This document shows, piece after piece, positions 1-8,407 of a DNA stretch of 64,000 nt. The stretch is from positions 61,000-124,999 of the forward strand of contig CALDYQ010000047.1 of assembly GCA_937944385.1 (NCBI GenBank), read 5' to 3'. Under the pieces are notes generated by a model. The model ran no database searches. It was not told where the DNA came from and was given only the letters and a program-made list of their open reading frames with translations. The DNA comes from an uncultured Burkholderiales bacterium. Lineage in GTDB: Bacteria > Pseudomonadota > Gammaproteobacteria > Burkholderiales > Casimicrobiaceae. The first letter of the stretch is position 1. Each line of letters starts with the position of its first letter. A program made the position numbers and the translations under genes.

Positions 1-23
1 GCGGCGGAGAGCGGGGCGTTCAT
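1..23 (-). CDS. Start of a gene downstream of cysH (truncated by window edge)
   Basis: An ATG on the minus strand at 23-21 overlaps the cysH stop codon in an ATGA arrangement, and the frame stays open to the window edge. Only seven codons are visible, beginning Met-Asn-Ala-Pro-Leu. The 4-base overlap implies translational coupling with cysH. In many proteobacteria the gene after cysH is cysD (sulfate adenylyltransferase subunit 2), which is a reasonable guess from position alone. The visible residues cannot prove it. Confidence 0.4.
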
Positions 24-775
24 ACAACCACCTCGACGGACTCTGATGCTGGCGGTGGCGCGAGATGCAGCCCGCACTCGCCGCCTTGCTGGCCGTTCTG
101 CTCCCACCACCAGCGGCCGGCGCGCAACGGCTCGCCCGGGCGAATGGCCCGGGTGCAGGGCTCGCAACCGATCGAGGCATAGCCGCGCTCGTACAGACCA
201 TTGAACGGCAAGCCATGAACGCGCGTGTACCACCACACATCCTCATCCGACCATGCCGCGAGCGGGTTGAACTTGCGGAGCGCGAAGCGCGTGTCCCAGT
301 GCTCGGTCTCGATCGTCTCGCGCCCCTCGCTGTGGGCCCGGCGCAGTCCGGTTACCCACGCGGCCTTGCCGGCGAGTTCGGCCGCAAGCACATCGACCTT
401 GCGCACCGTGCAGCAGCGCTCCCGCGCCGCACGGGAGTGGTAGATCGCCTCGAATCGGTGCGAGCCCGCGTGCGCGATCAGGGCTGTTACCTCGGGCCGC
501 AGCCAGCGGATCGTGCGGCCGGTGGCACGTTCCATCTCGGCAGCGACGGCATGGGTCGTCTGTGGCAGCTTGAGCGTGTCGATCGCCACCACCTCGATGG
601 GCAGCGCTGCGACCGAAATCGCGTGCATGAGTACGTTGTCCTCGACGGAAAGACTCGAGGCGAGCACGCAAGGCTGCTGCCGTGCCGCGCGATCGAGCAG
701 GGCTGCGAGCGCATCGACGCGGGAGGCGAAGCCGAAGGGCGGACGATCCGGGGAGAGAGCGAAGCAGGCAGTCAT
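20..775 (-). CDS. cysH: Assimilatory adenylyl-sulfate (APS) reductase
   Basis: Reduces activated sulfate to sulfite with thioredoxin as electron donor, in cytoplasmic sulfate assimilation. The 251-residue protein has a PAPS/APS reductase fold. A Cys-Cys pair near residues 121-122 (RCCTVRKV) and a CxxC near 204-207 (GCEPC) form the [4Fe-4S] site that marks the APS-type rather than the PAPS-only enzyme. The catalytic Cys lies in the C-terminal ECGLH motif near residue 234. The ATG at 775 is preferred; a TTG three codons upstream is possible. The stop overlaps the next gene's start. The sulfite reductase that uses its product is about 20 kb away at 21286-22935. Confidence 0.93.
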   Translation of the reverse strand: MTACFALSPDRPPFGFASRVDALAALLDRAARQQPCVLASSLSVEDNVLMHAISVAALPIEVVAIDTLKLPQTTHAVAAEMERATGRTIRWLRPEVTALIAHAGSHRFEAIYHSRAARERCCTVRKVDVLAAELAGKAAWVTGLRRAHSEGRETIETEHWDTRFALRKFNPLAAWSDEDVWWYTRVHGLPFNGLYERGYASIGCEPCTRAIRPGEPLRAGRWWWEQNGQQGGECGLHLAPPPASESVEVVV

Positions 776-784
776 GGCGATCAA

Positions 785-1172
785 CAGGGAAGAGAGGGCA
801 TCGCGCCGACGGAACTCGGGCTGGGTCGTCGACGGGTCAGGCGAGCAGTGTCATGGTCCGACACGCGGTGCGTATCAATCGATTCAGGCAATCGCTTATT
901 CGATTTCCGTCATGAAATGCACCGCACGAGACGGCCGTCCCACCCGTGCCATCGCGCGGCGGCAACGCGATTGACGCGTCCCGATCGCCTTGCTAGGCCC
1001 CCGGGGGGCCTCAAAAGAGATGTTGTCCTGCGCCATCAGCCGAGCGCCAAGTCGGCGGGAAGGCAGGTGCGTCGTGCAAACACGCAGCGCAGCGTGCAGC
1101 ATCTTGCTCGAGCAGAGGTGTCGCCTGCCTTGCCCCTGGGGTGAGATCGCGCACGATAGAAAGATCTGAGAC
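785..1172. other. Intergenic region between cysH and the delta-60 remnant
   Basis: About 390 bases separate divergent starts and should contain the cysH promoter. A near-perfect inverted repeat AGGCCCCC / GGGGGGCCT lies at about 995-1011, but no T-run follows it, so it is not an obvious terminator. Long open frames across this stretch are non-coding shadows with no recognisable protein features. I could not identify a CysB site by eye. Confidence 0.4.
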
Positions 1173-1529
1173 ATGAACATCACACGCGCCGCACGATGGC
1201 TGGCTTGGGCGACTGCGCTGCTCGCCACAGTCACACTGGCCCAGACCCCTGGCAGCTTCGACACGACGTTCAACGGAACCGGCCGGCGCACGATTCACCT
1301 GACGAACCACGACAACGCGTTCTCCGTGGCGGTGCAGCCGGACGGTCGCATCGTGGCGGCGGGCGGGTGTCACGCCATCGTCGGCATCACGCGCCGACCC
1401 CGGATCGCGCTCGGACTGACCGGCAGTGCTGCGCTCAACGGGATCGGCTTTGCTCCGCATGCGACGCGGACGACCTGGTCCGCGATCCGTGACCACCTCG
1501 TCACGCAGTGCGGCATGAGCCTTCCCTGA
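1173..1529 (+). pseudogene. Delta-60 repeat (beta-propeller) protein remnant
   Basis: A 118-residue frame with a good N-terminal signal peptide (residues 1 to about 23, ending TLAQ). It then shows one clear delta-60 type repeat: SFDTTFNGTG, followed by AFSVAVQPDGRIVAAGG. This repeat normally occurs many times in exported beta-propeller proteins of several hundred residues. Here a single unit is followed by about 50 residues with no repeat character and then a stop. The simplest reading is the 5' stub of a decayed repeat protein fused to unrelated downstream sequence. It may still be translated as a small secreted protein. Confidence 0.6.
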
Positions 1530-1603
1530 CCGCCGTGTGAGCCCAGCCCGGCCGCGCCGGGCGCGACCGGGCACTCACGCCCGTTGCGCTATCGTGTGAA
1601 GCC

Positions 1604-3409
1604 ATGAGCACGGGTGAACACGCCGCCGCACCAAACACCGAGGTCACCGATAGAGAAGGCGGCCCCCGCCGCAGCACGCCCTGGGCGACGCTCGGTTTTC
1701 TCTGGGCCTACATGCGGCCGTATCGCGGGCGGCTCGCCTGGGCGCTTTTCGGGCTCGTGCTTGCGGCGGCGGCGTTTCTCGCGCTCGGCGAGGGCATCAA
1801 GCGGGCAATCGATGGCGGCTTCGCCGCCCGCAACACCGAGGCGCTCAATCAGGTGCTCGCGGTGATGATCGGACTCGCCATCGCGCAGGGGGTCGGGGTC
1901 TACATCCGTTGGTCCAACATCGCCTGGGTGAACCAGCGCGTCGTCAACGACCTGCGCGAGCGTATCCATGCGCATCTGCTTACCCTCTCGCCCGCGTGGT
2001 TCGAGCGCGAGCGCACCGGCGAAGTGCTCTCGCGCCTCACGGCCGACACCGCCACCCTCGACGGCGTCATCGCCAATGCCTTCTCCTGGGCCCTCCGGAA
2101 CGCCGTGATGCTCGCCGGTGCGCTCATCATGCTCGCGCTGACCTCACCCAAGCTCCTCGCCTGGGTGATCGTAGCCACGCCGGTCGTGATTGCGCCCATC
2201 ATCCTGATGGGTCGCCGCATCAAGCGCCTCGCCCGCGCCTCCCAGGACCGGCTCGCCGAGGTGATGGCGGGTGCCGGCGAGACGATCGCTGGGATCCGCA
2301 CGGTACAGGCCTACGCCCGGGAAGCGCATGAGCAGTCGCGTTTCGAGCAGGCGCTCGCCGGGCTCTTCGCACAGAGCATCGCGCGCGAGCGGTTGTCGGT
2401 GGCGCTCTCGGCCATCGTCATCGTGCTCGCTTTCATCGCGGTTGCGCTGATCGTCTGGCTGGGCGGGCATGAAGTGCTCGCCGGCCGCATGACCGCAGGC
2501 GAGCTCTCGGCCTTCGTCTTCTACGCAGTCATCGTGGCGAGCGCCGTGGGCGCGATCGCCGAGGTGGTGGGCCAATTGAAGCGCGCCTCCGGTGCGACCG
2601 AACGCATCCGCGAGCTCCTCGCAACCGAAAGCGAGATCCGTGCGCCGGCCCATCCCATCCCCGTGACCCCAAGGGCCGGGGCGATTGCCCTCGACGGCGT
2701 GAGCTTCACCTATCCGACCCGGCCGGAAGCGCCGGCGCTCGCGGACTTCACGCTCGACATCGCCCCGGGCGAAGTGGTCGCCTTGGTCGGGCCGAGCGGC
2801 GCGGGCAAGTCCACGGTCTTTCAGCTCCTTCTGCGCTTCTACGACCCGCAGGCGGGCGCAGTGCGGGTCGACGGCGTGGATGCGCGCGCGGCCGACCCAC
2901 GCGCCTGGCGCAGCCAGTTCGCACTCGTACCGCAGGAGCCGGTGATCTTCTCGACGTCACTCGCCGACAACGTGCGCTACGGGCGGCTCGATGCGACCGA
3001 GGCAGAAATCCGCGCCGCCTGCGATGCCGCGCACGTGACCGAGTTCGCGCTCAAGCTGCCGGAGCGCTTCGACACCCGACTGGGCGAGCGCGGGGTGCTG
3101 CTCTCGGGCGGCCAGCGCCAGCGGGTGGCGATCGCGCGCGCCATTCTGGCTGCACGGCCCATCCTGCTCCTCGATGAAGCGACCAGCGCGCTCGACGCCG
3201 AGAGCGAAGCGCTCGTGACCGAGGCCATCGCCCGGCTCGCTCGGCGGCAGACCACGCTCGTGATTGCACACCGGCTCGCCACCGTCCAGGGAGCCGACCG
3301 CATCGTCCTCATCGATCAGGGGCGCATCCAGGGCGTCGGCAGCCACGCCGGACTGCTCGCCGGGAACGCGCTCTATGCACGCCTCGTGGCTCGACAGTTG
3401 CAGGGGTGA
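1604..3409 (+). CDS. MsbA/ABCB-type ABC exporter, fused permease and ATPase
   Basis: A half-transporter of 601 residues. The N-terminal transmembrane domain (about residues 30-330, six hydrophobic segments) is followed by one ATPase domain with Walker A GPSGAGKST (about 396), signature LSGGQRQR (about 500), Walker B ILLLDEATSALD (about 520) and the H-loop IAHRL. It should work as a homodimer in the inner membrane. The family includes lipid A flippases and multidrug exporters, and the length and layout fit this ABCB group. Substrate cannot be read from sequence. It is a single gene facing ttcA convergently. A TATCGT hexamer sits 9 bases before the ATG with no Shine-Dalgarno sequence. Confidence 0.9.
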   Translation: MSTGEHAAAPNTEVTDREGGPRRSTPWATLGFLWAYMRPYRGRLAWALFGLVLAAAAFLALGEGIKRAIDGGFAARNTEALNQVLAVMIGLAIAQGVGVYIRWSNIAWVNQRVVNDLRERIHAHLLTLSPAWFERERTGEVLSRLTADTATLDGVIANAFSWALRNAVMLAGALIMLALTSPKLLAWVIVATPVVIAPIILMGRRIKRLARASQDRLAEVMAGAGETIAGIRTVQAYAREAHEQSRFEQALAGLFAQSIARERLSVALSAIVIVLAFIAVALIVWLGGHEVLAGRMTAGELSAFVFYAVIVASAVGAIAEVVGQLKRASGATERIRELLATESEIRAPAHPIPVTPRAGAIALDGVSFTYPTRPEAPALADFTLDIAPGEVVALVGPSGAGKSTVFQLLLRFYDPQAGAVRVDGVDARAADPRAWRSQFALVPQEPVIFSTSLADNVRYGRLDATEAEIRAACDAAHVTEFALKLPERFDTRLGERGVLLSGGQRQRVAIARAILAARPILLLDEATSALDAESEALVTEAIARLARRQTTLVIAHRLATVQGADRIVLIDQGRIQGVGSHAGLLAGNALYARLVARQLQG

Positions 3410-3441
3410 CGAACAGGCTCGCGGCGCGTTGAAGGCTCTGG

Positions 3442-4407
3442 CTAGGCGCGCGACCGAAACGTGATCGGCACAGCGCGAGCTCGCGCCTCCTGCTCGAAGC
3501 TCTCGGCGTCGAACGCCCGGTCGCCCTCGGTTGACCAGTCGATTCCTGCCTCGCGCCGGAGCCCGGCGAAATCGAAGAGTTGGGCATCTGCAAGATGCGA
3601 GGGCACGACGTGCTGCAGCGCGCGGAACATCGTCTCGAGCCGCCCGGGATGCCGGCGGTCCCACTCTTCGAGCATGCGCCCGACCACCTCGCGCTGCAGG
3701 TTCGGCTGGCTGCCGCAGAGCGTGCAGGGGATGATCGGAAAGCCGCGCTCGGTGGCATAGCCGATGATGTCGCGCTCCCGGACGTAGGCGAGCGGCCGGA
3801 TCACCACGTGCGCGCCATCGTCCGAGACGAGCTTGGGCGGCATCGCTTTCAGCTTGCCGCCGTAGAAGAGGTTCAGGAAGAACGTCTCGAGGATGTCGTC
3901 GCGATGGTGCCCGAGCGCGATCTTGGTTGCGCCGAGTTCGCGTGCGGTGCGGTAGAGAATGCCGCGCCGCAGCCGCGAGCAGAGCGAGCACTTGGTCTTG
4001 CCCTCGGACAGCACGCGCTCGACGATCGAGTAGGTGTCCTGCTCGACGATGCGAAACGGCACCCCGAGCGCGGCCAGATAACGCGGCAGCACCTCCTCGG
4101 GGAAGCCCGGCTGCTTCTGGTCGAGGTTCACTGCGATCAGTTCGAATTCGACCGGCGCAACGATCCGAAGCGCGAGCAGCATGTCGAGCAGCGTGTAGCT
4201 GTCCTTGCCGCCCGAGAGGCAGACCATGACCCGGTCGCCTGCCTCGATCATGCCGAAGTCGCGCACGGCGGCGCCCACGATGTTGCGCAGCCGCTTGCCT
4301 TCACGCGTGAGCGAAAAGGGCAGGCGTCGCGGCAGCCGCCGGGGCGCGGTCGCCTCGTGCACCGTGTCGAGCGCATCGCGCGGCGGGGCAGTGGGGGACG
4401 CGTCCAT
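3442..4407 (-). CDS. ttcA: tRNA 2-thiocytidine(32) synthetase
   Basis: Thiolates cytidine 32 of some tRNAs, using ATP to activate the base and an iron-sulfur cluster in sulfur transfer. The 321-residue protein has the PP-loop SGGKDS at residues 65-70 and the two CxxC pairs that hold the [4Fe-4S] cluster: CSLC at 140-143 and CTLC at 228-231. ALGHHRDD near 163-171 is another family block. The ATG at 4407 was chosen because the family core begins soon after and a TAGAAT promoter-like hexamer lies only 9 bases upstream (4416-4421), which rules out longer starts if real. It is monocistronic and convergent with the ABC exporter. Confidence 0.95.
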   Translation of the reverse strand: MDASPTAPPRDALDTVHEATAPRRLPRRLPFSLTREGKRLRNIVGAAVRDFGMIEAGDRVMVCLSGGKDSYTLLDMLLALRIVAPVEFELIAVNLDQKQPGFPEEVLPRYLAALGVPFRIVEQDTYSIVERVLSEGKTKCSLCSRLRRGILYRTARELGATKIALGHHRDDILETFFLNLFYGGKLKAMPPKLVSDDGAHVVIRPLAYVRERDIIGYATERGFPIIPCTLCGSQPNLQREVVGRMLEEWDRRHPGRLETMFRALQHVVPSHLADAQLFDFAGLRREAGIDWSTEGDRAFDAESFEQEARARAVPITFRSRA

Positions 4408-4415
4408 GGGCCTGG

Positions 4416-4421
4416 ATTCTA
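4416..4421 (-). promoter_or_regulatory. TAGAAT -10-like element directly before ttcA
   Basis: On the minus strand TAGAAT ends 9 bases before the ttcA ATG at 4407. A sigma70 transcript starting 6-9 bases after it would begin at or next to the start codon. No good -35 hexamer and no Shine-Dalgarno sequence are visible. The same CCTAGAATC string precedes arginase (48824-48829), xseB (36470-36475) and ispA (about 33303-33308). Confidence 0.45.
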
Positions 4422-4476
4422 GGCAGGCGCACACCGTACACTCGTGGCGACCTGACGGATGGGATCATCTCGCCCG

Positions 4477-4932
4477 ATGAACACCCACCGGCCTTTGCGT
4501 CGATTGCTCAATCCACCGCGCGCGGTGGCGCTCCTCTTCGCCGCCGCGATCGGCCTGGGAACGCTCCCCGCTCCTGCTGCTCACCCCTCGGGGGGAGGGG
4601 CGCCGGGTGTTCGCGGTGACGCTCGCCTTCGAACTCGTAGCGAACTTATAGCGGCGGGGGTCGGAAAAGACATCTTCGCCCAGGCCATTGCGCCGATGCG
4701 CAGCCCGCACGTGCAGCCGCTGGACGCGCGTCACGGCGTCTGCCCGAAGGCGGAGACGGGTGCCCGCGTCGCGCAGCAAATGCGTGGCCACATGATCGAC
4801 TCATCGATTTCGACCAAGGCGTTGCAATCGCGAAGATTCATTCCTCAACGGACACTATTGCGCAGGCCCTTGCCAAAAGCCGCGTTCCAACCCAAGCCGT
4901 CGCCGAAAAAAAGGCGCCCACAGGCGCCCTGA
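4477..4932 (+). CDS. Doubtful hypothetical exported protein
   Basis: A frame of about 151 residues beginning MNTHRPLRRLL, with a plausible signal peptide through about residue 30 (VALLFAAAIGLGTLPAPA). The rest is basic and low in recognisable motifs. No Shine-Dalgarno sequence precedes the ATG. The last codons run through a rho-independent terminator of the opposite-strand gene (4906-4928), which explains its Pro/Lys/Arg-rich end. I recognise no family. The region could equally be non-coding spacer between the divergent ttcA start and the convergent end of the BAX-inhibitor gene. Confidence 0.25.
   Translation: MNTHRPLRRLLNPPRAVALLFAAAIGLGTLPAPAAHPSGGGAPGVRGDARLRTRSELIAAGVGKDIFAQAIAPMRSPHVQPLDARHGVCPKAETGARVAQQMRGHMIDSSISTKALQSRRFIPQRTLLRRPLPKAAFQPKPSPKKRRPQAP
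4906..4928 (-). terminator. Rho-independent terminator of the BAX-inhibitor-like gene
   Basis: Read on the minus strand: GGCGCC, loop TGTG, GGCGCC, then seven T. It begins about 30 bases after the stop of the gene ending at 4958, a textbook position and structure. Confidence 0.85.
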
Positions 4933-4957
4933 TCGTCAAGCGTGCCGGTGAAGGCCA

Positions 4958-5638
4958 CTAGTCGCTGTCGCCCGTGATGCCGAGGAGCGACAGCAGATTC
5001 GAGAAGATGTTGAAAAGGTTGATGTAGATCGAGAGGGTGGCCGAGATGTAGTTCGTCTCGCCGCCGGTGATGATCTGGTTCAGGTCATAGACGATCCATG
5101 CCGAGAACAGGCCCACGAACAGGATCGACACCGTGATCATGAGCGCAGGCAGCGCGAAGACGATGCCGCCGATGGCCGCGACGAGTCCGACCAAAAAGCC
5201 AATCCAGAGAAATTTGCCCAGGCCGGTCAGCGAGCGCTTGATGGTGCTCGCGATCGCGGCCATGCCGGCGAAGATCGTCGCCGTGCCACCAAAGGCGTAC
5301 ATCACGAGCGTGGCGCCATTCTTCAACTCGAAAACGCGACCGAGCAGCATCGAAAGCCAGAAGCCCATGACGAACGTGAACGCGAGCAGCACGGCAACGC
5401 CCGCGCCCGAGTTCTTGGTCCGCTCGATCGCGTAGCCGAAACCAAACGCGATCGCGAGCAGGCCGAGCAGATTCAGCCACCACGCCCCGAAGCCGCGGAA
5501 GCCGATGGCGAGCCCGAGTGCGGCGCCCGCCACGGTAGGCACCATGGAGATGGCCAGCAGGATGAACGTGTTACGCAGGACGCGGTTCTGGCTCGCCGAA
5601 AGCGAGCCTGCGCCAGGAAGGGTGGTGATGTTGCTCAT
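4958..5638 (-). CDS. BAX inhibitor-1 / YccA-family inner membrane protein
   Basis: A polytopic membrane protein of 226 residues with about seven hydrophobic segments. Family features include the N-terminal region LRNTFILLAISMVPTVAGA and the C-terminal block FSAWIVYDLNQII followed by NYISATLSIYINLFNIF. E. coli YccA interacts with and restrains the FtsH protease; YbhL is a relative. The call to the family is firm, the partner is inference. The start has a strong Shine-Dalgarno GGAGGA (complement at 5643-5648) and a good sigma70-like promoter (5681-5709). A terminator follows, so it is a single-gene transcript. Confidence 0.92.
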   Translation of the reverse strand: MSNITTLPGAGSLSASQNRVLRNTFILLAISMVPTVAGAALGLAIGFRGFGAWWLNLLGLLAIAFGFGYAIERTKNSGAGVAVLLAFTFVMGFWLSMLLGRVFELKNGATLVMYAFGGTATIFAGMAAIASTIKRSLTGLGKFLWIGFLVGLVAAIGGIVFALPALMITVSILFVGLFSAWIVYDLNQIITGGETNYISATLSIYINLFNIFSNLLSLLGITGDSD

Positions 5639-5680
5639 GGACTCCTCCGATCAAGACAGTCTGAAACGAAATCGACTGGC

Positions 5681-5709
5681 AATGTAGGGACGCATCATGA
5701 CACTTGCAA
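5681..5709 (-). promoter_or_regulatory. Sigma70-like promoter of the BAX-inhibitor-like gene
   Basis: On the minus strand TTGCAA (5709-5704) and TACATT (5686-5681) are separated by exactly 17 bases. The predicted transcript start lies about 35 bases before the ATG at 5638, leaving room for the GGAGGA ribosome site. Confidence 0.7.
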
Positions 5710-6032
5710 GCGTGCAGACCCCAAACCCATGCGCGGGGTTCCCCGCGTGGCGATTGGGGAAAACACTCCAATTCCGGCCCGATGCCACCCGAAAGCGCCC
5801 CGACTGATGCGAATTCCGCGGAAATCCGCGCGAATCTTGACCGCGATGCGCGAATCTGTGGCATGCTTCGGGGACGTCCACGCACTTACTCACGGTTTGT
5901 GAGGCGTGTGCGGTCGCGTCAGCGAGTTTCCAGGTCCCCGAAGTCACGCGTCACGTCACAGTCGTTACCGGTGCAGTCAGAGTCCTTGAAATCCGCGCAT
6001 TCAATCTTTTGATTTCGAGGATCGTTACGCAA
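5710..6032. other. Long leader upstream of the RRM protein gene
   Basis: About 320 bases without a credible protein. Cold-inducible RNA-binding protein genes often have long untranslated leaders and this spacing would suit one, but I see no defined riboswitch or convincing promoter for the plus strand by eye. A Shine-Dalgarno-like GAGG lies 12 bases before the ATG at 6033. Confidence 0.35.
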
Positions 6033-6380
6033 ATGGGTAATCGTCTGTTCGTCGGAAACATCAGTTTCCGCGCGACCCCTGAATTGATTCGTGAAGAGTT
6101 CGCCGCCTTCGGCGAAGTTGCAGATGTGCATCTGCCCATGGATCGTGAAACCGGCCGCATGCGCGGCTTTGCCTTCGTCACCATGGGCACCGACGCTGCA
6201 GCGCAGGCAGCCATTGCCGGCATGAACGGCAAGGCGCTCGAGGGCCGTCCGATCGTGGTCAACGAGGCACGTCCCGCCGAAGGCGGCGGTGGCGGCCGTG
6301 GCCCGCGCGGTTCCGGTGGTGGTGGCGGTGGCGGCTACCGCGGTGGTGGCGGTGGTGGCTATCGTAACGGCGGCTACTGA
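6033..6380 (+). CDS. RRM-type glycine-rich RNA-binding protein
   Basis: A small single-RRM protein of 115 residues: RNP2 LFVGNI at 5-10, RNP1 RGFAFVTM at 44-51, then a Gly/Arg/Tyr tail (about residues 84-115) with RGG-like and GGY runs. Bacterial members resemble cyanobacterial and plant cold-inducible RNA-binding proteins and probably act as RNA chaperones. The ATG at 6033 gives the usual MGNRLFVGNI start; a TTG eight codons earlier is less likely. The long upstream leader and immediate downstream terminator indicate a separately regulated monocistronic gene. Confidence 0.92.
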   Translation: MGNRLFVGNISFRATPELIREEFAAFGEVADVHLPMDRETGRMRGFAFVTMGTDAAAQAAIAGMNGKALEGRPIVVNEARPAEGGGGGRGPRGSGGGGGGGYRGGGGGGYRNGGY

Positions 6381-6451
6381 GACGTCGAAACGAGGATCTC
6401 CGCTCTTCCAACGAGCGCTGACCGTTGCCCGGGCTGACCACTCGGCGCGAG

Positions 6452-6475
6452 AAAGGCACCTGCGGGTGCCTTTTT
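6452..6475 (+). terminator. Rho-independent terminator after the RRM gene
   Basis: GGCACC, loop TGCG, GGTGCC and five T, 75 bases after the RRM stop. The three A before the stem let it work weakly on the other strand, where the convergent gene ends at 6490. Confidence 0.85.
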
Positions 6476-6489
6476 GGTTTGTGTCTCCG

Positions 6490-6687
6490 CTACTTCTCCC
6501 GCACCGCCTGCTGGAGCCAGCGCGCCAGCCGGAAAAGCAAAAGCGTGAGGATCACTGCCCCCGCCGCACCCACGGCCAGTTGCAGATCCTTCTGTTTGGG
6601 GAAGAGAAGGAACCCCACGAGGTAACCGAGCGCTCCGCCCGAGAGCACGCCGGTGAGCACGCAGGCGAAATAGAGAAACCAAGTCAT
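6490..6687 (-). CDS. Small two-helix membrane protein, function unknown
   Basis: A 65-residue protein starting MTWFLYFACVL with two predicted membrane spans (about residues 3-27 and 36-57), joined by a short loop containing PKQKD and ending in a basic tail. The ATG at 6687 has GAGG about 5 bases upstream; a GTG two codons earlier is less well placed. It shares a terminator with the convergent RRM gene. I recognise no named family. Confidence 0.65.
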   Translation of the reverse strand: MTWFLYFACVLTGVLSGGALGYLVGFLLFPKQKDLQLAVGAAGAVILTLLLFRLARWLQQAVREK

Positions 6688-6831
6688 GGACACCTCGAAA
6701 ATCCGACTGGGCGAGCGGATTGCATCGTCGCTTCCTCGCTCATCCCCTGCCTATCTGTCTGATCTGCCACGGGGGATTCGCTTCGGGGCTCGTTGCATTC
6801 CGCCCGCTCGCGACGGTGTTTCGAAGTGTCC

Positions 6832-7458
6832 TCATCTCTTCCCCCGCCGCGCCATCTCCTCGAGCGCGCGGTTGACCATGGTCTCGACATAGCTCGCGTA
6901 GAAGTCGAAATTCGCAACGCCGACGATCGCGTCGCCGATCTTCTTGCCGTTTGGGTCGAGCATCATCACGGTGGGCGTGAAGCGACCGTCGAGCCGGGTG
7001 GCCACGTCGATCGGCCGCACGCTCTTGCCGTCGAAATCGGTGAGCGGTGTGGTGTGATCGATCGTGATCTGCCGAAAGAGCAGGCGCGTGTTCCACTTCG
7101 GATCGCGGAACATCGGCACGATCACCTCGCGGAGCGCCCCGCGGCAGAACGCGCAGCCCGTCAGGCTGAAGAAGAGGAGGATCGGTTTGGCCGTCGCGCG
7201 CGCTTCTCGGCCGTCTGCGGCGAGATCCGTGGCCACGGGCAGGATACGCTCCCATTCGCGGCTGGAGGATGGCGGGGGCGTGGCCGCAGCCGGTGTGGAC
7301 TGGGCCTGGGCGAGGCTTTCCCTCGCCGCGCCCGCGCTTGCGAGCAGGGCTGCTGCGCCCGCGGCACCGAGGAGCGCCCGGCGCCTTGGCGATGCGACCG
7401 ATACGATAGAGGGCGTGGCAGAACCTCGAACGAGCCTTCGGAGCACGACCACTCGCAT
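6832..7458 (-). CDS. Periplasmic thioredoxin-fold protein
   Basis: A 208-residue protein with an N-terminal export signal containing SPRRRALLGAAG near residues 23-34, which resembles a Tat or strongly basic Sec signal, then a thioredoxin-like domain with CAFC at 102-105 (TGCAFCRG) and the cis-Pro region FTPTVMML. It should act as a thiol-disulfide oxidoreductase or thioredoxin-like reductase outside the cytoplasm. The start is uncertain: ATG at 7458 and GTG codons at 7452 or 7446 all overlap or abut the divergent hemC start. No partner operon is evident. Confidence 0.8.
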   Translation of the reverse strand: MRVVVLRRLVRGSATPSIVSVASPRRRALLGAAGAAALLASAGAARESLAQAQSTPAAATPPPSSSREWERILPVATDLAADGREARATAKPILLFFSLTGCAFCRGALREVIVPMFRDPKWNTRLLFRQITIDHTTPLTDFDGKSVRPIDVATRLDGRFTPTVMMLDPNGKKIGDAIVGVANFDFYASYVETMVNRALEEMARRGKR

Positions 7459-8398
7459 GACTGAACCCTTGATCATTGCCACCCGTGAAAGCCCGCTCGC
7501 CATGGCGCAGGCGGTCTTTGTGCAGGCGAGGCTCACAAGTTTAGTGTCGCCCCGGGCAGTGAGCCTCGCGCCCATGACCACGCGCGGCGACCAGATCCTC
7601 GACCGTGCGCTGGCGAAAGTGGGAGGCAAGGGTCTCTTCGTCAAGGAACTCGAGGTCGCGATGAGCGAGGGCCGCGCGCATCTCGCGGTGCATTCGCTGA
7701 AGGACGTGCCGATGCAGCTGCCGCGCGGCTTCACGCTCGCGGCCATCCTCGAGCGTGAGGACCCGCGCGATGCCTTCGTGAGCCCGCGCTACGCCTCGCT
7801 CGCCGAACTGCCCGCGGGCGCGCGGGTGGGCACTTCGAGCCTGCGGCGCGCGGCGGTGCTCAAGCGGCGGCATCCCGCGCTCGATTTCCAGCCCGTGCGC
7901 GGCAACGTGAACACGCGGCTCGCAAAGCTCGACCGCGGTGAGTTCGACGCGCTCATCCTCGCCGCTGCCGGGCTCGTCCGTCTCGGGCTCGGCGAGCGCA
8001 TCCGCGAGCGGCTGCCCATCGAAATCTCGCTGCCGGCGCCAGGGCAGGCCGCGCTCGGCATCGAAGTCCGCTCTGACGACGAGGCGACCGCCGAGATCGT
8101 CTCCGAGCTCGACCACACGCCCACGGCCATCTGCTGCCTCGCCGAACGCGAGGTCTCGCGCCGGCTCGGCGGCTCCTGCGAACTGCCGATCGCGGCCTAC
8201 GCCGACTGGGTCGAGGGTGAGCGGCCGCTCCGCCTGCGGGCCTTCGTCGCAAACCTCGATGGCTCGACGCTCATCGAGGCCGAAGCGCTCGGGACGCCGG
8301 ATACGCCAGAAGCCCTCGGCGCCGAAGTCGCTGATCTTTTGCTCACACGCGGCGCGGACCGCGTGATCCGGGAACTCTCCACCCATGACGCGAGGTAA
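7457..8398 (+). CDS. hemC: Hydroxymethylbilane synthase (porphobilinogen deaminase)
   Basis: Polymerises four porphobilinogen units into hydroxymethylbilane for heme, siroheme and cobalamin. The 313-residue protein has the usual IIATRESPLAMAQ start, KGLFVKELE, HSLKDVP, GTSSLRR and RGNVNTRL blocks, and the dipyrromethane-bearing Cys in GGSCELP near residue 241. The ATG at 7457 is the family start and overlaps head-to-head with the divergent thioredoxin-fold gene. It is followed 9 bases later by hemD, so the two form a tetrapyrrole operon. Siroheme made through this path is required by the CysI enzyme in this window. Confidence 0.97.
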   Translation: MTEPLIIATRESPLAMAQAVFVQARLTSLVSPRAVSLAPMTTRGDQILDRALAKVGGKGLFVKELEVAMSEGRAHLAVHSLKDVPMQLPRGFTLAAILEREDPRDAFVSPRYASLAELPAGARVGTSSLRRAAVLKRRHPALDFQPVRGNVNTRLAKLDRGEFDALILAAAGLVRLGLGERIRERLPIEISLPAPGQAALGIEVRSDDEATAEIVSELDHTPTAICCLAEREVSRRLGGSCELPIAAYADWVEGERPLRLRAFVANLDGSTLIEAEALGTPDTPEALGAEVADLLLTRGADRVIRELSTHDAR

Positions 8399-8407
8399 GC
8401 CCAAGCC

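Noticed and set aside
995-1011. GC-rich inverted repeat as a terminator
   Set aside because: No T-run follows on either strand and no gene ends nearby.
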